A stretch of DNA of 64,000 nucleotides, from assembly GCA_902775135.1 (NCBI GenBank), contig CACYKY010000004.1, forward strand, positions 1 to 64,000, in the 5' to 3' direction. The notes beneath the pieces were generated by a model. It was not told the DNA's origin. It saw only the letters and a program-made list of their open reading frames with translations, and made no database searches. The DNA is from an uncultured Bacteroidota bacterium. Lineage in GTDB: Bacteria; Bacteroidota; Bacteroidia; Bacteroidales; P3. The translations under genes were made by a program, and so were the position numbers. Positions 62,456 to 64,000 of the stretch are shown one piece after another; within the stretch, counting starts at the first letter, position 1, and every line of letters starts with the position of its first letter.

Positions 62456-64000
62456 ATGAAACCAATGAAGTCCATTCCGCTATTCCTCTTGCTTCTGCTA
62501 TCGCTTCCGCTATCCGCCAAGCCGGAATTCTATAACCTCGCGTCGCCCAATGGGCGGCTGGTGGTCACGGTGCAGGTGGAGCAGGGTGGAATGTCGTATG
62601 CGGTAGAGTACGACAACCGCTTCCTCTCGCCCACCACGGTCATCGGACTGAGATACGAGCAAGGAGGGAAAGTGTACGACAAGATGACGGTGCGGAAGGT
62701 ATGGCGAAGAACCATCGACGAAACCATCGCATCGCCCTTCAGCCGGCAGGCCACGATGCGCAACCACTGCAAGGAGATGACCCTCTCGCTCCGCGAAGGA
62801 CTCTCCGTCGTCTTCCGGGCATACGACGACGGAGTGGCCTACCGATACGTGTGGGAAGGAAAGCCAGGCAAGGTCTTCAGTGAGGTGGCACAATGCTATT
62901 ACAATGCCGATACGGCCACGGTGCCCTATGTCTCGCAGTTCGACTCCACGGCCTTCGGCAACGAGCCCTTCGAACTCAGCAACGTCTGGACACCACAGTC
63001 GGAGAAGTGGAAGTGGTTCTATCCGCAGTACAGCTCCTCGTTCGAGAACCAGTACCTGACCCTGCCGCTACGCAAAATGGACTCGCGGCGCCTCTGCTTC
63101 CTGCCGCTGCTGCTGCATGGCGAAGGAGGCATGAAGATGTGCATCAGCGAGACGGCGCTGCTGGACTACCCCGGCATGTACATGCGCCACTTCGTCGACG
63201 ACATACTGGAATGCCAGCACGCCCCGCTGCCGCGAAAAGTGGAGCAGGGAGGCCACAACAACCTGCAGCTGCTGGTGCGGGAGAGGGAGGACTACATCGC
63301 CGAGATGGACCGCAGCAAAGTCTTCCCTTGGCGCATGATGATGGTGGGCAGCGACACGGAGATAGCGATGAACAACATGAGCTATCTCCTCGCGGAACCG
63401 TCGCGGGTGGAGGACATCTCCTGGATAGCGCCCGGGAAGGTGGCGTGGGATTGGTGGAACTGCTTCAACATCAGTGATGTGGACTTTGAGGCCGGCATCA
63501 ACAACGACACCTATAAGCACTATATCGACTTTGCCTCGAAGTACGGCATCGAATACGTGATACTGGACGAAGGGTGGGCGGTGAACGGAGAGGCGGACCT
63601 GTTCAGCGTGGTGCCGGAGATAGACCTGCCGATGCTTGTGCAATACGCCCAAAAGCGGGGAGTAGGCATCATCCTCTGGGCCGGCTATTACGCCTTCGAG
63701 CGGGATATGGAGCGCGTGTGCAAACACTATAGCGAGATGGGCGTGCGGGGCTTCAAGATAGACTTTATGGACCGCGACGACCAGCTGGCCGTTGACTTCT
63801 ACCGCCGCGCCGCCGAGACTTGTGCCCGGCACCGGCTGCTGGTGGACTTCCACGGCGCCTTCAAGCCGGCAGGCTTCACGCGGACATATCCCAACGTGCT
63901 GAACTTCGAGGGGGTCTTCGGGTTGGAGCAGATGAAGTGGGCCCCGACGACGACGGACCAGATGCAGTATGACGTGGAAATACCCTTCATCCGGCAGGCG
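62456..64000 (+). CDS. GH97 glycosidase, retaining alpha-galactosidase-like (truncated by window edge)
   Basis: The first 515 residues are in the window; the frame stays open to 64000. Signal peptide MKPMKSIPLFLLLLLSLPLSA, N-terminal beta-sandwich (YNLASPNGRLVVTVQVEQG), and the barrel with KVAWDWWNC, YIDFASKYGIEYVILDEGW and GFKIDFMDRDDQ. D436 takes the place of the nucleophile Asp of retaining GH97 alpha-galactosidases (as in the BT1871 type), unlike the glutamate-based neighbour. DFHGAFKPAGFTRTYPN also fits. It follows the SusB-like gene by 10 bp in one operon. No repeat is seen in the part present. Confidence 0.92.
   Translation, partial: MKPMKSIPLFLLLLLSLPLSAKPEFYNLASPNGRLVVTVQVEQGGMSYAVEYDNRFLSPTTVIGLRYEQGGKVYDKMTVRKVWRRTIDETIASPFSRQATMRNHCKEMTLSLREGLSVVFRAYDDGVAYRYVWEGKPGKVFSEVAQCYYNADTATVPYVSQFDSTAFGNEPFELSNVWTPQSEKWKWFYPQYSSSFENQYLTLPLRKMDSRRLCFLPLLLHGEGGMKMCISETALLDYPGMYMRHFVDDILECQHAPLPRKVEQGGHNNLQLLVREREDYIAEMDRSKVFPWRMMMVGSDTEIAMNNMSYLLAEPSRVEDISWIAPGKVAWDWWNCFNISDVDFEAGINNDTYKHYIDFASKYGIEYVILDEGWAVNGEADLFSVVPEIDLPMLVQYAQKRGVGIILWAGYYAFERDMERVCKHYSEMGVRGFKIDFMDRDDQLAVDFYRRAAETCARHRLLVDFHGAFKPAGFTRTYPNVLNFEGVFGLEQMKWAPTTTDQMQYDVEIPFIRQA

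Overview
The window comes from a Bacteroidales-type member of the Bacteroidetes, probably an uncultured or little-studied lineage with a GC-rich genome. The signs are: a primary sigma factor of the short Bacteroidetes type (286 residues) with matching TAnnTTTG promoter boxes upstream of many genes; almost no Shine-Dalgarno sequences; type IX secretion genes porU and porV; a HU / 29-residue basic protein / RNase G gene order familiar from this order; two GH97 enzymes; and many SusB-era style exported hydrolases. There is no phage, plasmid, insertion sequence or CRISPR array. Most of it is chromosomal housekeeping sequence with carbohydrate-active enzymes at the right end.

Layout: 1-2352 holds a truncated exported protein, a candidate small structured RNA and an ECF-like sigma operon with small membrane and lipoprotein genes. 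2466-6584 holds GH25 lysozyme, RNase G, a tiny ribosome-associated-type protein, HU, a CPBP membrane protease and tRNA-Arg(CCG). 6826-14512 is one plus-strand run: porU, porV, ispF, clpS, nfeD-like, floA, DUF308, and a 74-residue remnant of a type IX cargo protein. 14559-23503 is a minus-strand run: panB, an exported unknown, moxR, three periplasmic foldase-type genes and guaB. 23751-30194 runs plus: TlpA-like thioredoxin, an outer-membrane barrel, ribF, a nitrilase-family amidase and mutS2. 30191-33992 is a pair of paralogous macroglobulin-related genes. 34573-40588 runs plus: hydF, folA, cinA, two small membrane proteins and a GH2 beta-mannosidase-like lipoprotein. 40573-50674 is mostly minus: rsmG, rpoD, folD, ffh, radA, a membrane protein, a U32 peptidase-family protein, an esterase and a barrel lipoprotein. 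50981-64000 runs plus: an EamA transporter, a 2566-residue cyclic beta-1,2-glucan synthase-like protein and two GH97 enzymes, the last cut by the window edge.

The most unusual feature is not a gene. At least ten families of short, AT-richer tandem repeats (units such as GGAAAGT, GAAAATT, GGGAGTGA(A/G)A, CACTCAGC, TTTAAGG) are scattered through the window. Many lie inside conserved genes (ribF, hydF, cinA, mutS2, radA, GH2, cyclic glucan synthase, GH97, a foldase signal peptide), always in frame and in inter-domain or surface-loop positions. Several appear to replace the usual residues instead of adding to them, and one sits exactly where a whole domain of the GH2 enzyme is missing. Other copies supply stop codons, and in clpS the start codon. 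Some intergenic copies carry conserved tails, and a 46-bp palindrome-centred element is present three times. Together these look like an active repeat-insertion or repeat-conversion process that I do not recognise as a described system.
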